Assembly (NCBI GenBank): GCA_963678705.1
Contig: OY783205.1
Coordinates: 25,721,034-25,785,033, forward strand
Source of the DNA: Panorpa germanica
Lineage: Eukaryota > Arthropoda > Insecta > Mecoptera > Panorpidae
Reading direction: 5' to 3'
Length of the DNA stretch: 64,000 bases
The notes beneath the pieces were generated by a model. The model had not been told where the DNA came from. It was given only the letters and a program-made list of their open reading frames with translations, and searched no databases. A program made the translations under genes and the position numbers. Below, in pieces: positions 23,784-37,497 of the stretch; positions within the stretch are counted from its first letter, which is position 1; each line of letters starts with the position of its first letter.

Positions 23784-24416
23784 ACGAAATAACATTCTTC
23801 TTTCATTTAGGAATACAAAAGAACCGAGACAAACCCACGAATAATTATAAGAAAATATCATTTGTAACATAAAACAAAAAATATAATCTATAGTTACTAA
23901 TCTCTATCCTTCAGTTCCATTATTATAATTCTACTTACGTCAAAAGATAGTTTTTATTCGTAAAATATAATGTTCTGGGACTTAATTTACGGAAAAATTA
24001 AAAAATTAATAATGATTAATATGTAATTACATGTTGCACTGAGCATATAAAACTAATAATAATAGTTGACACTTAACTAAGATTTATATAAGTTAAATTA
24101 ATTAAGCACCCTCGTAATAGTTTATCTATAATTTTATACATTTTCTTCAACATAATGTTACTAATTATTTTCCAATTTAATGACGTTTATGATAATCATC
24201 ATATTCATAATTACCGCAAAAATATTAAAACACATATCGTCCGTAAGTCGGTGTTTGTGTCATACAAAACCGAGTCACAAGACACTCAGCTGGTTTGTGG
24301 CTGGTCTGCTTCTTTCTTACACAGGTTGTGAAGATAAAAATATTTGCAGTGAAATTAAGAAGTAATTTTCTATTTTAATTTCTAGAAGACAGCGATACAT
24401 ACATTATCATAAAATA
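23784..24416. promoter_or_regulatory. Upstream region and leader intron of V-ATPase subunit H
   Basis: AT-rich sequence with a likely leader exon ending at a good donor (CGTCCGTAAGTC, near 24242) and an acceptor ATTTCTAG 33 bases before the start codon. Position of the transcription start is not resolved. Confidence 0.4.
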
Positions 24417-27400
24417 ATGAGTACAGAAACGCAAGTAAAGGGCATAAATTTGCCAGATGACAAAATTGGTAAGTACTGTCAATAATAATTGATTTTTGTT
24501 ATATATAATGTAATGCCCATCCCACTGAAATTATTGTTTTATTAAAAACATATAAATACTTTTGAAATGTATTCCAATTACCATTTAATTATATACATTT
24601 AATAATATGTAAGATAACATTTGCCCCACTTTGCTCATAGTTTTAATTTCCATCAAATGATTTGATTTTCAAATCACATGACAGACTTCGGAGTGGACAT
24701 CGGTGTTATATTTAAAGATTTTTTTTATTATTTCAAAAGTATTAAAAATGTTTATGCTCATGCAGATATGATTGCTGCAACTAGTCTGTTACAACAGCAT
24801 GCTGCAGATATTCGTGCTCATAAAGTAAATTGGCAGTCTTATTTACAGTGAGTACGAAAACAATATATGTTTGAACAGCCTTCTTCACATAGATGTTTGA
24901 ATTAATTCTAATACATTTTATTTCTATCAGATCCCAAATGATATCTCAGGAAGACTATAACTTCATCAACGCCTTTGATGCTGGAACAGGAGTTCAAAGA
25001 GAACGTCTTCTAAAAGATCGTAACACCGCTGCAAGAACTTTTCTAAATATTCTAACGCATGTTTCAAAAGATCAAACAATCCAGTATGTGCTTATTCTTA
25101 TTGACGATATGCTGCAGGTATAAATAATATATATTTCGAGCATTTTATGTATTAGGATTTCATATGTTGGTTTGATGCAGTAATAATTTTCAGGAGGATA
25201 GAACCCGCGTAGAAATTTTCCACGAGTATGCAGAACGTGCTAAAGAAAGCGTATGGGGTCCATTTATGAATTTATTGAACCGTCAAGACAATTTCATTGT
25301 TAATATGGACGCAAGGATCATCGCGAAAATTGCATGCTGGTCTCACACCCAAATGGAGGAGTCCGATCTACATTTCTATTTAACTTGGATTAAAGATCAG
25401 CTTAAATTCAATGTAACTATTATTAAGCTTCATATTTTGATGGTTGAAATTATGAAGTTATTTATTTACCAAATAATTATTAAAAATTGATTTTCAATTT
25501 CAACTTTGACTGGGAATAATATATTGAAGTATATTATTCACATGAATATTTGTGGATCAATGAAATTTCGTTATTCTTTTGGCTTAAACTGAGTTCTTTT
25601 TAAGAATATTACCTCGATAATATTTAATAACTAAATTTCAATGATTCGGACAATATTATACAGTATTTTATTGTTGAAGGTGGCTTGTTATATTAACAAT
25701 CTTATATGCATATTAACAAATTACTAACTCAATTAAAATTGGTATTAATTAAGTAGCTATATTAATAACTCAATTAACGTCGTCGCTTGGTTTTTCACAA
25801 GTGCGTGCTTCGGAATCATGTTTGTACATTGGTAGAAATAAAGTAACATTCAGTTTTTATTAACTAAATATCTCCAAAGGAATACATCATTGCTTCAAAC
25901 TTATGTACTAATTTTATATGTGAAAGTACGCCAGAAATAATTAGTTCATTCCATTAAAACATTCGTTAATTAAATAGCTTAACCACATTTATTTTAAAAG
26001 TATTAAGAGACGCTTTTAATTCAGTCTCTTTCATATATTCGCTCTAAAACTCCTGGGTTATTCTGGTTCTATATTTTAATTATCTTTTTATCAAATTATA
26101 AAATGACTGTGGTGGTTTTCGATATCCCAATTATAAAGGCTGCTGCGTATGTCGCGGATTTTGCTGCCTATTCTGCCGAGAGACAGAAATCCAATAACGA
26201 AGGGGCACCGAAGGAGTCCTACACTGAAGTCTCTAGCTGCATTGATGACGTTAAGCCCCAACACAATGTACACATACCGGTACAATATTGTTTGCGACGT
26301 TTTTATATTAAGTTATAAGAATTTTTAAACTTATTGATAATTATATGAGTTAGTAATATTTGTTAATATTGCTATAATATCGTTAAAATATTAAAAACAG
26401 ATTATAGGAAATTTATATATTCCTAGCTTTTAAATAGTGAAACTATCTAAATTTCTACGCATCTATTCTCTCTACAAGTAATTGTCGTTGAACTCTTTGT
26501 AGATCTTGTTTTAAATGTGTCTTATTTGGTTTGTATATTTAAACTAGCTATTTCATAATAATATCAAATATTAAACAAGTAATATGCATAATAAAATTGC
26601 ATCCCAAATTTACTGACAAGAACTTACATAAAAGTAAAGGAATATATTTGGTATTAATTAATAATTAATAAATTAAAAAATAATGTAATTTAAGGTGAGA
26701 GATCAAACTGTACTATAGCAATTTGGATATGGGAATTTTATTAATGAAAATTGGTAATTAATCAAAATTAAATATTTCTAATCTAAGTTTCTAAATATAG
26801 AGCTCCGAGTACATTCAGTCAGTAGCGCGCTGTCTGCAGATGATGCTGAGAGTAGATGAATATCGTTTCGCGTTTGTCACTGTTGATGGAATAAGCACTA
26901 TTTTGGAAATCCTAACTTCCCGAGTCAACTTCCAGGTATGCTTGATAAAAACTTTTTAACAATAAAGTTGTAACTATCAATATTTATGTTACTTTTATAA
27001 TTACAGATTCAATATCAACTAATATTTTGTCTATGGGTTTTAACTTTTAATCCACTGCTGGCCGAGAAGATGAACAAATTTAACGTGATCCCAATTCTGG
27101 CAGATATCCTCAGCGATTCCGCTAAGGAGAAAGTTACCAGAATTATTCTAGCAGTATTCAGGAATTTAATTGAGAAGCCCGAGGATAAACAGGTATTAAT
27201 TGTATACATAGTATTATGTATTAATATAGTTTTTATAATAATATGTCTATCTATTTATGTTAGGTCGCTAAAGAACATTGTATTGCTATGGTTCAAAGTA
27301 AGGTGCTAAAACAACTCTCTATAATTGAGCAAAGACGTTCAGATGATGAAGATATAGTTGGAGACGTTGAGTTTTTGAGTGAGAAGTTGCAAGCTTCTAT

Positions 27401-28061
27401 CCAAGATTTGTCATCTTTCGATGAATATTCCACGGAAGTTAAATCTGGGAGGTAAATTAAACATATGATATTTTTATAGCATCTGCTACAATTATTTAAT
27501 TTGTTTGTTATCTTACAAAGACTTGAATGGTCCCCTGTACACAAATCTGCTAAATTTTGGAGAGAAAATGCGTCTCGTCTTAATGAGAAGAACTACGAGC
27601 TGTTACGTATTCTGGTGCATCTGTTAGAGACATCAAGGGATCCATTGGTTTTGTCTGTTGCTAGTTTTGATATTGGAGAGTACGTCAGACATTATCCACG
27701 CGGAAAGAAGTAAGTGATTATTACTCGTGTTTTAAGAAAATATCATCAACTTTCAATTAATAAAAATGTTTGTTTTTAGCATTATTGAACAACTTGGAGG
27801 CAAACAATTAGTTATGCAACTTCTTGCATACGAGGAACCAAATGTCCGCTATGAGGCTTTACTTGCTGTACAAAAATTAATGGTTCATAACTGGTATGAT
27901 TTAATTTGATAAATGGAATTTAGTTTGGGTTGTGTTGTTCCAAAAAATATCATATTCAAATAATTTTTAGGGAATATTTGGGTAAACAACTGGAGAAAGA
28001 CCAAACTGCCACCACCGGGAACCCCAAAGGAAATGCGGGAGTAACTGCAGCTAAGTCCTAA
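24417..28061 (+). CDS. VhaSFD: V-type proton ATPase subunit H (SFD)
   Basis: Ten constitutive coding exons: 24417-24468, 24766-24847, 24931-25117, 25194-25412, 26801-26935, 27007-27192, 27264-27451, 27521-27709, 27780-27893, 27971-28061, giving 480 residues. Subunit H sits on the V1 sector, couples ATPase activity to the assembled pump and silences free V1. Almost every block matches the family: [23 protein letters not shown], the ARM/HEAT-like [82 protein letters not shown] and [20 protein letters not shown]. All junctions are GT-AG and phases close. The ATG at 24417 gives a short N-terminus, [15 protein letters not shown], as in other insects. An optional exon lies in the 1.4 kb intron 4. 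The tail after GKQLEKD is low-complexity. Confidence 0.97.
26139..26279 (+). CDS. VhaSFD: Candidate cassette exon of V-ATPase subunit H
   Basis: Within the intron between exons 4 and 5 of subunit H a frame is open from acceptor ATTATAAAG (26138) to a donor at AAT-GTACAC (26267) or CCG-GTACAA (26279), adding 43 or 47 residues: [20 protein letters not shown], then [20 protein letters not shown] and more. It starts and ends in phase 0, as do its neighbours, so inclusion keeps the frame. Its base composition is coding-like and unlike the flanking intron. Mammalian subunit H has its alternative 18-residue insert at this same position, just before the SSQYVQ segment (here SSEYIQ). An upstream ATG at 26103 in the same frame would alternatively permit a shorter protein. 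Confidence 0.6.
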
Positions 28062-31000
28062 GAATTGTAAAATCTTCAGTCCGTACATTGTTTGTTCATA
28101 TTAAAAAAAAGAAAAAAAAAATATGTTTTAAATCGTTTCTAAGTTTAAAAATGGCATATAAAGTTAAAATTTAATAGAAATATAGTAAATAGTAACTTTA
28201 AATGTAAAAAAACAGTAAACGAAAAGAAATATATAACTTCTATAAATTTCAAATACGTATTGTATAAATATTATTTTAAAATATTTGAAATTCATAATAA
28301 TTCATTCAACATTCCTCATTATTTTCGAAAATGTTTCACGTTTCTGAAAATCAAAATTAAAATAAATACATTACTTGAGAATAATTATTAGATGCTAGCT
28401 AAAACACTACATTAATTCTTTATTTTGCCAAATTGGTGTTCTTTATTTATGAATTAATTTTTGAAAAAGTGTAAGCAACAATTGGAATGGTATTATTTAT
28501 GCTTCCTTATTTTGTTTTTAAATATTCATTTTATTAAAGTATTATAATATAAATCTGTGTAAATATATTAGATATTGTAAAATCTTTTATTGTTATCATA
28601 TATATATAGCTATATAGTTCTGGTGTCGAGTGTTTAAATTGAAAAAAATAAAATATTGTAGTTATATCTTTGTTTTCTTTACAAATAAAAATCCTGTGCT
28701 CTTTTAGAATGCCTGTTGCAGGCGTCAAAATACTTTTGTGCTTATTCATAATGTACGGCGAATTCAAATCTATCTAGTCAAAATTTTTATAATCTCCAAT
28801 TCATTTATATCTAGTCACAAGTTTGGCATCCCCGGGAGCTGCAACCGTTCTTCGCCTGTGACTATATAGCATATAACATTAAGAAAAAGAAAATCATTTT
28901 TGATATCTTCATTATTAACCTTTTGAAATAAAGATTATTTCCGATTATATATTTTGTTAAACATTTACAATTTTTGACAGTCATGGCGAATTTTGCTTAC
29001 GTGACAAACTTATAAGGAATTAAATAAACATAATGTAAAGAAAATGTTATTTTTCTATTTCATGGTAATATTGTTTAACTTATGAGTGAAAATAAAGAAA
29101 AATCATTAACAAATATGCTTGTTTATTTAATGTTTTATGATTTTAATAGTTATTATTTATAACACTATACAACATAAATTAAAAAATATTACATTTTAAA
29201 CCATACGTACATCCAATTTTAAGTAGCTTATATTAATTCTGGTTTAAATACAAATATATTCTAATTTTATACTTCAAACAGCTCACATAATATTCAATAT
29301 TTAATTTTTTAGTGATACTCTTAACAAAAATACATATATACATTCTAATAGTTAAATTTAAAAAGTTTTGTATGAAAATTTGGCCATGAGTTGAGTACCA
29401 AATAAATTAATTGCACGAATAGTTTTCAATAAATTGCAGAGTAAAAATAACTTAAAAGTAATTTAAAAGCACACCTAAAATAAAATGAAATACGTTGCTG
29501 AACTCATGGTTTCACTGAATTAAGAGTTCAGCAACTCGCTCTGTATGTTCTAATTTTTTTTTAATATGTTAAAACATTACCGCTAAAGATTTGGAATCTA
29601 TAAAACGCGTGGTTATTTGTGCTTACTGACCTCTTATCTTAAGAATTTGTGCGAATTATTTTTGATGCATATAAGTGCTTTGAATTATATTCTTTGCTAA
29701 TTTATCATTTTAAAAAATGACTGAAAATTGGCAGCATGATTTTTTTTACTAAATAGCCCGTTACAGTCAATGGCCAATAGTATAATTAGTACTGTTTGTC
29801 TCAATTAAAATCTACGTGCAAATTATGTTTCATATGCTATTCTTTCTTTTAAATAAAATAATAGCAAAGTTAATCTTATAAAAATTCTGTGTCATTTGAT
29901 TACTTAGTAAATTAATGATTATTTTTCTTAAATTCTATACAAAAATATTAAATATTCTAACATTTTATAAATGTTATTTTTCGCAATGTATACATCTGAA
30001 AAAGAATGTATTGCATAGGCTCGTTCTGAATATTTAAAGAAGGAAGCTAATATAAATTAATATTTTAATTAAGTTTAGTGCATACTGGAGACAAGATTGT
30101 CTTAAGACTATTTTGTCTGGCGTATAACGCATTACTGCAGTCAAGTCTATCTTAAGACATGACTAAGTGAGAAGCACTTATGTGTGCCGAGTATAAGAGC
30201 AAACGAGAGAGATATAAAACACAAATTAAAACTGTTTATACTGTTTTCTTTGCAGTATATGCACTCGCAAATAGTTATATAGATAAATGAATCGTTAACA
30301 AGTTACCTTTAGACAGTCTGATAGCAAATTAAAGCGTCAAAGTTATTAAAAGCCATCAGTTTGAAAGAAAATATATAAAAGTCACAAAATATTAGTCTTT
30401 TTAGCACAGGTTTTGAACAAAGCTAAGGAATGGTTAAAAGCAAATAAACGTTATAAAAGATTACTACAGAATAAACAAAATGTAGTCAATGAATATCGTT
30501 AAGTAACACAAATGTATTTTTGTCTTTTTTATAGAAACTAGACTAATGGTATGTAATAGAGAAACATTAAGTATCTAGCATATATGATGATTAAATTATA
30601 ATACGACTAGTATGATAGGAATGTTTAAATCAGAATTTTTTAAATATGACTAAGTCTTAAACAAATATTTTGGTGGGTAATCTATAATCTAATAAATTTG
30701 TGTAAATATACATAGAAAACAAACATAATACAATACTGTTTTATTCATTGGAAATCCTATTCTGAAAATATAAGTAGTTATCTCATTTGTTAAATAAACA
30801 AAATAAATATTCTCTTTTGGCAATCCAAAATTTAACGGTGGTAATATCACTATCTCAAAACCTTAAGTTTCATACAACCGTAATTCTATGATATTAAATG
30901 TCATTTGGCATAAATGATTGTATCCACAAACATCTAAATGTTTGTCAAGGAATTTCATAGCCTCCTCTTAATTATAGCGCTTTTATTCACTAGCCTACGG

Positions 31001-31408
31001 TATTCTTAGGTAGGCTAGAAGTAGGAATAGAAAATATCGTTAAGTTACAAAAAATTCGTAAGTACATAAAGAAAATTAAGAAGCAAATCTTAAAACACAA
31101 TTATTCCTGCACCAATATATATGTTAAAAAAAGCATTGGCGTATAATAAACTAATATTATAATGAAGTACATTAAACGATAATGAGATATTTGGAATGGC
31201 ATCTCAATTCAAATAAGGCGAATACATCAACTATGAATTAATGAAAAAATTATCACATTAAAAATGAGCGTAGAAGTTCGAATAGCAACACATATAATGA
31301 TGACTTAGAAATATAAATAAAATAGCAAGAATCTGGAAATAGAAATAAAATTAACAGAATATTAATAATTATAGACACATTATATAAAATACTAATTTTT
31401 TAATAGGT
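28062..31408. other. V-ATPase H 3' region and long AT-rich convergent spacer
   Basis: No coding exon was found on either strand. The sequence must contain the V-ATPase H 3' end; AATAAA occurs at several places (for example near 28925 and 29090). Around 30080-30180 an imperfect inverted arrangement of GTCTTAAGAC motifs is present. A small GC-richer patch lies near 28830. Confidence 0.45.
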
Positions 31409-31414
31409 TTTATT
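31409..31414 (-). terminator. Polyadenylation signal of the KIAA0319-like gene
   Basis: AATAAA on the minus strand about 42 bases after the stop codon. Confidence 0.7.
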
Positions 31415-31455
31415 CAAATCCTTATGAATTTTTCATAGCTTACCACACTTAAGAC

Positions 31456-34400
31456 TCATGTTTTTATTTTTCTTCCTAATTTTGAAAACCCATTATATTT
31501 ATTATGTCCATTTCTGACTACTTCACCATTAAGACGTCCATGTTTAGAACGACTTTCAAATAAGACATCAGATTCTGTGTCACTATCTGATTGAGCGACC
31601 ATGCTTCTCGAAACTGCAATAAATAATAAAATTAAATATTATACAATATAGCTTATATAATATACACAGATATAATAGGTACATACAATTAGGAATTTCA
31701 TCTTGATCACCGAGAAGTTTATACTTTTGGTTAACAGTAGGTCGAGAGTGGCACGCCTTATGACATAAACATGCAACACCTCCTACAGCTACGACGATGA
31801 TTATGAATACACAAAGTACCACATATAAAATAGACCAATCTACAAAAAAAAATGTATAATGTAAAATGTAATATAGAAAAGTTTCTATATATATAGTTTT
31901 AAACTCTTACCACAATTACTATCTCCTCCTAATATATATTTAGAGAAATAGTTCTGCATCCAGAATGCTTCACACATACAAGTTCTCGAATCGGGATCGC
32001 AAACTCCATGACCGGAGCATGTGTCCTGACATATTAATGTTCGAATTGAAACTACAGAGAGATCTAAAAGACTTGAATCTTGTTGTAATTTCTGCTTTAA
32101 GAGGTGAACAACATCAGGACCAGATAATATAGCAGATTTGTGTGTTACGGACTAAAAATATAAAGAAAAAATTAAAATAACGTTTACAATACATATGAAA
32201 TTTGTATATAATATTTTTACATCATTCTTTTCTGCATAGAATATCATTAACGCTCGCCCTGTATGCAATTCCTGGGTAATTGAACGAATATGTAGCCATG
32301 TATCACTTCCAAGAAGCAGTTCCAATTTTTGTTCAAATGATTCAAGCTGGGACTGTGTAACTCTTCCAGCGTCAGCATTCAACGTTACTTCCACTAATTG
32401 ATTTGTTAATGGATCAGGATGTACAATTATACTGACAGTATCATCTCCAGATAACCCTTGTCCGTCTGTGACAGTAAGACGGAATACATAACGACCAGCA
32501 ACAACATCAGTAAGCTGGGAAAATATAATTATAAGTTAAATATATTTATTACGAAAGTGTGAAAAGAGTTTAGAAATATTACCATTAAGACAGGGCCATT
32601 CATATCGCCAAGAACCTGTCCTGTGGCCAACGATCCACTTTCACGAATCCACTGCCACTTGGCAATTTTCAGATCATCATGAGATAATGTTCCGTTTACT
32701 ATTATTACTCCTACAGGTAATGTTATACTTTGATCACCACCTGCATTTGCAACTGGAGGTGAATTTTTTGCTATAAAAATAAGATACCGGATTGACGCAA
32801 ATAGTTTGAATTCATTTATAAAGTGCAAGGATAATATTTCTTACTTTGCATCACTGTTAATTCCATAGTATCAGTTGCTTTATTGCCGCTGTTATCAGTT
32901 ACCGTTAGTTGAAAAACATAAGTTCCTTTCGTTAACTGTGTAGCATTAGCAATAGATTCATTATAGTGCCAAATTGTAGCTGGACGAGGTCCAGATAATT
33001 CCTCCCAAAAATAGGCAACAATTTTATCGTCATCTTTTGAGGCGGATCCATTTAAAAAAGCATAAGTCTGAGGTAAGGTAATCGACTGAAATTATAAATT
33101 AGATTACATAGTTAGTATTTCTTATTACCATTATTCTTTAATGCAGGTGTAAAATGACTTACAATATCGCTCCCTGCATTTGCAGTGGGAGGCTTATTTG
33201 TTGGCGGTTTCACGAATACATGGACTTCAGCTTCGCTAGTTTGGCCACCAGCATCTGTGACTTTCAATACAAACGTGTACATTCCTTCTTCAAGATTGGA
33301 CAACTACATTAAATTTATACAATTTGTAATATGCGATTAATTAACTAAGATAAATGAACAATAATAAAAACCTGTAAATATGGAGTTCTAGTATTTTGCA
33401 TATCGACAGCTTTCGATTGATCGGAACTAGCTTTTGTCCACTGCCATGTAACAATTTCATGATCATCTGAACTTAAATTTCCATTTAATGTTATATTATT
33501 ATGTGGAAGATAGATTATAACATCTTGCCCTATATACAAAAAGAATTAGTAGTAGAACGAATAGAATATTTGAAAATTCATTTAAGTGTTCTTGTGGCTT
33601 TACCTGCATTTGCTTCTGGCGGATAATCAGTCACTTTTAAAACAGTTATATTAGCAGTAGTTGAATTAGTAACGTGATCAGAATCTTCTACAGTTAATTT
33701 AAATGTATAATTTCCTGGCGAAGTTAAATCTGTTAGTTGAAGAGTTGGTATCGTCGGTAAATTTGGTTGGTATCCTAATGGACCTTGCTGTAGCTCCCAA
33801 TACCAAGCAATTATTCCATCATCATCCTATGAATCGATTATTATCGTTAATTTAAAGAAAGGTAAACAAAAATAAAACATAGAGTTGACTTACATGGCTT
33901 GTACTTCCATCGAGAACAGCGCCTGTATTAGGCAACTTTACTATTTGGCTGTTAGGAGTAATAATAACTACAGGTGCTTGATTAATTCTATTTCTTGGTA
34001 ATACTGTAACATTTGCAAAAGCTTCTCCATACGCATCATCACCAGTAACTGCAACCTAAAATAACACACATATGTAAAATTTGTTATTATATATTTTTTA
34101 CAATTTAAAAAATTGTTTTCAAGAAACCTTAAATCTATACAATCCTTCACTTAGATGTGATAGTTTCACAGTGTCTCCTGTTTGATCAGTCATTGTGCCA
34201 ATATCACCACCGACAGGTTGAGATACAAGAGTCCACGTATACCCGTATCCTTCAGGACCTGCGTCAGGAATGGTATAGGCAGAAAGACTTACTTCATTTT
34301 CTGGTAAACGAACTTCTTTACTAAGTGCCGACACCATTAGTCTCTTTAATGTTGGCGTTGAAGTTTCCGCCTGAAATATATGTAACATTGATGATTTTGT

Positions 34401-35677
34401 TATGAACGCGGTATGATATTAAATAAAAACGGTTTTATTGCTTACTTTCGTTGATTCTGATGTTGTGTTTAATATTTTATTTAATTTCGAGTTTATAGTA
34501 TCTTTAATTTTATCATCAATTCGGGGAGTATTTTTCATTTCCTCTATACAAGTTCCAGCTTCGATTCTTATAAATCCATTAGCACAATTGCATATTCCAT
34601 ATCTAGATTTATCTTTCAGAATTATACAATCCTCATTTTTTGGACAATCAATTGCATTTTCGCATTGTTGAAAATTTTTACTTATATAGTCGGTAGATTC
34701 CATTGCCAAATCATCATTATTTAAATATTGATCTCCAAATCGATTTAATAATTCAGCTCCGTCTAGGTATCTATTATTACCAAGTTTTGAACTAAATCTT
34801 CCCATTACATCCTCAAATGGAGATACATTTGGGTGAAACTTGTTACGGAGGTTTGATAATTGATCGTTGTTGAAAAAATCTTCAGGTTGATCGCTGAACA
34901 CATTTTGATAAAAGAAATTTGATTGATCTAAAATTTCCTGCCAACTTTCATCCTCTGGAAACATGTTTTCAATGTCATTAATGAATATACACTAGTATAA
35001 CTGATACATATCAAAATTTTAAATAAATACCTTGGCCCATCGTCGGGCTGATCAAAACCATTTTAACATCCGGCCGCGTAGGTCGAATCAGCGGAATACA
35101 GAGCTCATTGGACGCGCAACTGATATGATAGCAGGTATCATTATGTTGGAATGCTACATTACACTTCGGCGATGAGCAACATGTAGATACGCAATGGTTG
35201 AATGTCCGGGAAGCTAACTGCTCCGAATAATTGCCGGCAGAATAATTTCCTATATAGGTCACAAATCTTGTTTATATTTATATCTTGTATTATGTTTGAT
35301 AAAATGAATTGTAGGATAATAAAAATAATGTAAACCGGCTTTTGAAATCTTAAAAGTGGTAATAATATAAAACAACAATAACATATATAAAGCAATAATT
35401 TTCCATGCGATAAGAGGTATTAGAAAAATATTTTAATCGTGTTAACATATAAGATAAATATGTAAAAACAACACGTATACTATACAAACATGCAGTACTA
35501 ACCTATCGGCGCATATCCTTCAAATATTCTAGGGAAAATCCTTGGACACCTGCTTAATATTATCTTCTCATTCCACGCAAAAGGTTGTGGATTTTGTCCA
35601 TTTGTTATGGATATAAAATTTAATACAATTATCACAAATATATAATAAAGTATGGAGTTATACTCGATACACGACAT
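31456..35677 (-). CDS. KIAA0319L: Dyslexia-associated protein KIAA0319-like (MANSC/PKD membrane glycoprotein)
   Basis: Fourteen coding exons: 35677-35503, 35249-35031, 34954-34446, 34370-34128, 34055-33894, 33826-33604, 33529-33372, 33303-33163, 33085-32845, 32770-32583, 32514-32221, 32151-31911, 31839-31687, 31613-31456; 1034 residues (human KIAA0319L 1049). Layout: signal peptide about 1-27; MANSC domain about 35-130 with CVSTCCSSPKCNVAF and CYHISC; a Cys-rich EGF-like piece about 245-285; five PKD domains about 305-790, seen in repeated PPxANAG, SxDD and F.L.VTD motifs; a Cys-rich segment CQDTCSGHGVCDPDSRTC; one transmembrane helix about 933-957 (SILYVVLCVFIIIVVAVGG); and a cytoplasmic tail with QKYKLL and SESDVLFESR. 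The human protein cycles between surface, endosome and Golgi and is a receptor for some parvoviruses. Start chosen at 35677 because TTTCAG lies 8 bases upstream, making the longer ORF start intronic. Leader exon from 35979. Confidence 0.96.
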
Positions 35678-36070
35678 TTTTAAAACTGAAATATAAAACA
35701 ATTATATTTTATAATAACACCGGAAATAATTATCAGTTACAATGTGTATTTAATAAAATAATCTCACTTTTAACCTATTAAACTTATGCATAAAAAACTG
35801 ATAAAACATCTGTTACATTTATGTTTGTTCAGCTTATCACTAAATATTTAACCACAATAGAAGTTAATTATTTCATATTATATGCGGGTGATTAATAATG
35901 TTCTTCCGGTACTTTATATATAAATATACATTAAATAATACTTTTAGTAATTAATAAGAAATAATCAATATAACTCACTGTGTTTTATTTAAACAAGTTA
36001 TTAATTTGACATTTCTCTTTCGAAGGACATTTTAAATCTTATGTCATCTGACTTTGACAGTTCTAGATAG
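35678..36070 (-). promoter_or_regulatory. Leader intron, leader exon and promoter of the KIAA0319-like gene
   Basis: On the minus strand a donor AACACAGTGAGTTA closes a leader exon at 35979, and the intron runs to TTTCAG just before the start codon. The leader probably begins near 36070. Confidence 0.5.
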
Positions 36071-36840
36071 AATAAGGTTTGAACATATAATAAATCGCCA
36101 TCTCTTGTAGAAATCTATAACTACATGGTTCTGTTTCTTGCCACAAAATAAATTGGATAATTAGATTAATTATGTATTTATGGTGCAAATTAGAGATGTA
36201 TCGGAAATATAGATTTACATAATTGTTCTAATTTCTGAATATATAATATTGTGTCACCTTAAACAAAGTAGAAAAAAACTGTGTATAAAAATACTATTTG
36301 AATGGATAAAACCAAACTTTTATATTTGTCTGCAAAAAGTTTCCCTCTTATTCAGATCCAGAGAACAATTGGGAATGATCGGACGACTGATTTTCATCCC
36401 TTGAGGCATTCTATTGACCCCACATACCAATGCTCTCATCCTCCTTTTTAAAATAGCCTCAGGGTTTCGAATAGGACTGATGTTCTGAAATACCTAATAG
36501 AATACTATTACAGAAGGACCGTAGTAGGCAAATAGAATATACTTCGTTATTATCGGTCTGATAGTACCATAGTTTGTAGAGGATACAATTCCATAGTAAA
36601 AATCCCTTGGGGACGCCTAAAACGTAGGCAACACAACATACAGCTGTGGCCTTTCTTATGGTTGTATTGTAAATTATTATACCTTTACAAATTCAATACT
36701 TACAATAAGTATAGATACAGTGTTTATAAATATCTGGACCTAAAACGAGAGATGTATACCTTACAGAAGATCTTTAAACTTAGAAAAACAATCATCTATT
36801 AGGTATCGATAGCTTGGAATTATAATTTATTCAATTAGTT
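36071..36840. other. Intergenic stretch, no gene seen
   Basis: Moderately AT-rich. Some GC-richer sentences near 36350-36640 may be transposon remains, but no family could be assigned. Confidence 0.4.
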
Positions 36841-36862
36841 TTAAAATTCAGCACCGTCGATC

Positions 36863-37005
36863 ATGTCGCTAGCAGTGTGTCTCACGTGTTCACCAAACCC
36901 CATATGTCTACGTCTCTTCGTCAAGTTCTACGGGTTCTACGACTTCAGTTTAACAGACGTGCGGATAGAATTTAAAACTAGGATTTGGTTCTCATGGGAA
37001 TACCA
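36863..37005 (+). other. GC-richer open patch abutting a TA microsatellite
   Basis: About 45 codons from an ATG (MSLAVCLTCSPNPICLRLF...) are open before running into the TA repeat. No acceptor or donor of quality brackets it and no family is recognised, so coding status is doubtful. Confidence 0.2.
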
Positions 37006-37010
37006 GTACG

Positions 37011-37014
<4 letters not shown>

Positions 37015-37078
<64 letters not shown>
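37015..37078. repeat. (TA)n microsatellite
   Basis: An uninterrupted TA dinucleotide run of about 64 bases. Confidence 0.95.
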
Positions 37079-37082
<4 letters not shown>

Positions 37083-37497
37083 TAACTATTTTCTCTTGGC
37101 AACTTATAGTATACTTTTAACTCTCACATTAACACATAATTGCTAAAAATTAGGTTAGATATCGCCAGTCTGTTCATTTACGCCCTATGCTAAAAGTGAT
37201 ATAAATACAAATTTTTACTTAAAAAAGAATAATGAACAACTTTGTCACCGTCATTTGTAGAGAGCTTGTTCATTTATATTAAATTTTCTTTTGATATTAC
37301 ATTTTTAACTGTATTAATAAACTTATAAGGTTTGCCCGATAAGGTCCTTGTCAGGCAAGCGCGCTACATTCCTTACCAGCGCCTGATCAGAAAGTGAAAA
37401 ATTCCTGACACAGTTATCAGAATCCTTGCAATATCTGGAAAACCTCTGTATATTGTTTTAGATATTTTGAAAATTGGGCAAATTCGTTTTTGAAATT

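Noticed and set aside
34438-34671. Plus-strand 77-codon frame
   Set aside because: Antisense shadow of exon 3 of the KIAA0319-like gene.
35678-35701. Longer start for the KIAA0319-like protein (MFYISVLKM...)
   Set aside because: A TTTCAG acceptor lies between this ATG and the one at 35677, so the longer start is intronic.
36863-37120. 85-codon frame ending in an Ile-Tyr run
   Set aside because: Half of it is translated TA microsatellite and no splice support exists.
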